Assembly (NCBI GenBank): GCA_944382715.1 | Contig: CALWNC010000010.1 | Location: 1-55,392, forward strand | From: an uncultured Clostridia bacterium | GTDB taxonomy: Bacteria; Bacillota; Clostridia; Christensenellales; UBA1242 | DNA length: 55,392 nt | Direction of reading: 5' to 3' | Shown: positions 53,681 to 55,392 of the stretch, piece by piece | Numbering within the stretch: position 1 is the stretch's first letter | Layout: each line of letters begins with the position of its first letter | Made by a program: the position numbers and the translations under genes | Notes under the pieces: generated by a model | Databases searched by the model: none | Seen by the model: the letters and a program-made list of their open reading frames with translations, nothing else | What the model was told of the DNA's origin: nothing

Positions 53681-54493
53681 ATGGAAGAATTTAATGAAGA
53701 ACTTGCCGTAAAAAGAGTTGTGGAGATTATACTTAATAGTTATGAAAACTCTAAGAATTTGATTAATTTAAATGTTAGCAAAAAAGAACGAAATGACATT
53801 GTTACAGATGTTGATTTATTTATGGAAAACTCAATTATTAGTGAACTGTCAAAGTACTACCCTACTCACTCTTTTAATGCTGAAGAAAGTGGTGAAACAA
53901 TTAAAGAAAATGGTGGGGACTTTTATGAGTGGGTTATTGACCCAATTGATGGCACAATAAACTTTGCAGCAGGCTTGCCAGATTTTGGAATTGTTGTAGC
54001 TTTGCAGAAAAATGGCGAAACGATTTTAGGTGTTAATGTTTTTCCAAAACTTGGTGAAGTTTATACTGCAATAAAGGGAAAAGGTGCATATTGTAATGGA
54101 GAAAGACTTCATGTTTCAAACAATAAGAACCTTAATGATAGCGTTATCTTTGTGTACCTTGGTGCTAAACACAACGAGGAAGACACTCATAAAACCATAA
54201 AATTAATTGAAGATCTAAATCCAAAAGTTCGTGGCATAAGAATTGTAGGGTCTTCAGCCTGTGTTTCTTCTTGGGTAGCTAGTGGCAAAATTGACGCAAT
54301 AATTAATTTGAAATCAACTCAAAGTTTGGGTTCAACTGCTGGCAGGCTTTTTATAACAGAGGCTGGTGGAACAGTAACAAATGCACTTGGAAAAGTTCGA
54401 CAAAAGAAAGACACTATGGTTTGCTCTAATGGAAACATTCAAGATGAGTTAATAAAACTTATTGCAAACTCACTTCAAAACACAAAAAAATGA
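53681..54493 (+). CDS. Inositol monophosphatase-family protein with altered metal site
   Basis: 270 aa. NAEESGE holds the metal Glu, EWVIDPIDGTINFAAGLPDFG the DPIDGT motif, and RIVGSSACVSSWVASGKID the sugar region. In active members the final motif WDxAAG supplies a metal-ligand Asp; here it reads LGSTAG, so that Asp is Gly (the helix TAGRLFITEAGG is otherwise intact). Activity may be lost or changed. AAAGGAG precedes the ATG. Monocistronic. Confidence 0.85.
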   Translation: MEEFNEELAVKRVVEIILNSYENSKNLINLNVSKKERNDIVTDVDLFMENSIISELSKYYPTHSFNAEESGETIKENGGDFYEWVIDPIDGTINFAAGLPDFGIVVALQKNGETILGVNVFPKLGEVYTAIKGKGAYCNGERLHVSNNKNLNDSVIFVYLGAKHNEEDTHKTIKLIEDLNPKVRGIRIVGSSACVSSWVASGKIDAIINLKSTQSLGSTAGRLFITEAGGTVTNALGKVRQKKDTMVCSNGNIQDELIKLIANSLQNTKK

Positions 54494-54680
54494 AGAGTTT
54501 GGTAATGGAAAATAATGTGCCATTATAAAAATAAACTTTTAAAATAAATATTGTTTAGTTAGTTTTATTTTATTTAACAATGGTTTTTATAAAATTATAC
54601 TTAATATAATACCAGTATGTACGACCAAAAATATAATCAAAATTATTTTCTAAACCTCTACTTAATTCTACTTATGCAAC

Positions 54681-54703
54681 AAAAAAACCACCTAATTTAG
54701 GTG
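54681..54703 (-). terminator. Terminator downstream of tRNA-Lys position
   Basis: CACCTA (54689-54694) pairs with TAGGTG (54698-54703), followed by seven T residues on the minus strand. It lies 58 bases past the CCA end of the tRNA fragment, as expected for the original tRNA transcript. The 54494-54680 stretch shows no gene. Confidence 0.6.
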
Positions 54704-54760
54704 ATTTACAAATCAAAAAATATAAAAGTTTAACCCTTCCCAAATAAAAATTTACATTAC

Positions 54761-54805
54761 TGGTGGACCATCGGGGACTCGAACCCCGGACCTTATGATT
54801 AAGAG
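54761..54805 (-). tRNA. Partial tRNA-Lys(CTT), 3' fragment
   Basis: On the minus strand the sequence has anticodon loop CTCTTAA (anticodon CTT), the 3' anticodon stem TCATA, a short variable loop, a perfect T arm (CGGGG, TTCGAGT, CCCCG), the acceptor 3' strand ATGGTCC and encoded ACCA. The 5' side of the anticodon stem, the D arm and the 5' acceptor strand are absent: upstream bases (TGCC...) do not pair. So it is a 45-base 3' part only, the usual relic of tRNA-targeted integration. Confidence 0.85.
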
Positions 54806-55034
54806 GTGCCTTTGGAACTTCTTTTTTTATGTCTTTTTATTCCAGTAAATCCCCTTTAACCCCTTATTTTCTCTACCAAAATCGTGTTATTCAAGTTTAT
54901 CCCTTAACTTATAAATTTGTCTAAAATTATTTCAGTTTTTGCAGTTTTCTTTTAGACATTTATAAAAAATACTCTTATTCGTTTGACTTTTTTGATATAA
55001 TATTATAAAATAATGTTAACATTTGGAGGATGAT
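54806..55034. other. Putative element edge, no gene; inverted repeat
   Basis: Non-coding, with C-rich TTAACCCC/TTATCCC patches (54850-54905) and a near-perfect inverted repeat (54909-54926 with 54950-54966, core TTTGTCTAAAA/TTTTAGACA) around a 23-base gap. Candidate integrase arm or excision sequences of the element. A promoter TTGACT(17)TAAAAT (54983-54988; 55006-55011) serves the next gene. Confidence 0.4.
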
Positions 55035-55392
55035 ATGCAAAATTCACATACCACCCCACTTCTTAGAAATGACTTAAAAGAATTTTTAATTAGGTTAGGT
55101 AAGATTTTTTCTAACATTTCAATATTAGCTCTATTATTGTGTTTTAGCGGAATTCTATCTTTTGCTGCAACTGCTTTTATTTTGCTTATAGGTTTTGTTG
55201 TCATTATTTTATCTATTGGGACCATATTTATCATTGTTCCCAATTATTTTGATATATTAATGTCAACATCTGAAGTATCTGCAAAGATTTCTGCTTTCTT
55301 TTTAGAAAATTTTTATATATTTGCCTCTATTGCTATTATAGGAGCAATCCTTTCACTTGTGCTTCTGCTTTTAGATAAGAGAACAAAACATA
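55035..55392 (+). CDS. Hypothetical membrane protein, partial
   Basis: 119 codons to the window end without a stop. Starts MQNSHTTPLLRNDLKEFLIR, then hydrophobic stretches ISILALLLCFSGILSFAA, ILLIGFVVIILSIG and, after a polar loop, IYIFASIAIIGAILSLVLLLL-like segments (last one near residues 93-112). No family recognised. GGAGG lies about 6 bases before the ATG. It is the first gene on the probable integrated element. Confidence 0.65.
   Translation, partial: MQNSHTTPLLRNDLKEFLIRLGKIFSNISILALLLCFSGILSFAATAFILLIGFVVIILSIGTIFIIVPNYFDILMSTSEVSAKISAFFLENFYIFASIAIIGAILSLVLLLLDKRTKH

Noticed and set aside
54761..54830. Complete tRNA gene
   Set aside because: No 5' anticodon stem, D arm or 5' acceptor sequence pairs with the 3' half; CTCTACCA at about 54870 is isolated and does not continue as a D arm.
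55016..55243. Minus-strand 75-aa ORF
   Set aside because: It is the antisense of the plus-strand membrane-protein gene, which has a ribosome site and promoter.

Overview
The window is AT-rich chromosomal DNA from a low-GC Gram-positive bacterium (Bacillota/Firmicutes, most likely a Clostridia-type lineage). The evidence is gene content and order. The minus-strand run plsX-rnc-smc-ftsY-ylxM-ffh-rpsP-khpA-rimM-trmD-rplS-rbgA-rnhB-yraN-yifB-dprA-topA-trmFO-hslV-hslU and later rpsB-tsf is the classic Firmicutes order. TrmFO, TmcAL (YlbM), YlbJ, RbgA and YlxM, strong AGGAGG-type ribosome binding sites and TTGACA/TATAAT promoters agree. Nothing here fixes genus or species; YlbJ suggests descent from spore formers.

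Layout. 1-3.3 kb: a 15-bp tandem repeat cut by the window edge, a terminator, and an isolated 783-aa fusion of an adenosine-deaminase domain to a C-terminal SLOG-like nucleotide-binding domain, in very AT-rich surroundings. 3.3-11.1 kb: tsf and rpsB, a membrane PH-domain/zinc-ribbon protein, DUF1292 and ruvX, thymidine kinase, an XRE repressor with paired operators facing a small membrane protein, an apparently leaderless gtrA, and nifS with a NifU-like protein that has lost its cluster cysteines. 11.2-13.1 kb: two unrecognised genes. 13.2-32.9 kb: the housekeeping block (trxA, hslUV, trmFO, topA, dprA, yifB, rplS with its leader, yraN, rnhB, rbgA, trmD, rimM, aspS, mscL, khpA, rpsP, ffh, ylxM), with GNAT, HAD and deoxyribosyltransferase-like genes interspersed. 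32.9-35.2 kb: a small accessory island (AbiEii-type nucleotidyltransferase, four tiny ORFs, a 58-aa acidic protein) splitting the usual ylxM-ftsY junction. 35.2-50.4 kb: ftsY-smc-rnc-plsX, rpmF, ackA-pta, divergent tmcAL-ylbJ, alr-rsmD-coiled-coil protein, metG. 50.7-52.8 kb: a coupled operon of an N-formylglutamate-amidohydrolase-like protein, a RimK-type ATP-grasp ligase and a 5'-nucleotidase-like HAD. 53-54.5 kb: a GNAT and an inositol-monophosphatase-like protein with an altered metal site. 54.76-54.81 kb: a 45-bp 3' fragment of tRNA-Lys(CTT), the signature of an attachment-site junction; DNA to its right (a partial membrane-protein gene) is probably the edge of an integrated element running off the window.

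Together the core genes serve translation (rpsB, tsf, rplS, rpsP, rpmF, aspS, metG, rimM, rsmD, trmD, trmFO, tmcAL), protein export (ffh, ftsY, ylxM), chromosome handling (smc, topA, rnhB, dprA, yifB, ruvX), lipid and cell-wall precursors (plsX, alr) and acetate fermentation (ackA, pta). Most candidate novelties lie in the accessory pieces: the ADA-SLOG fusion, the cysteine-less NifU, the three-gene ATP-grasp operon and the tRNA-Lys junction.
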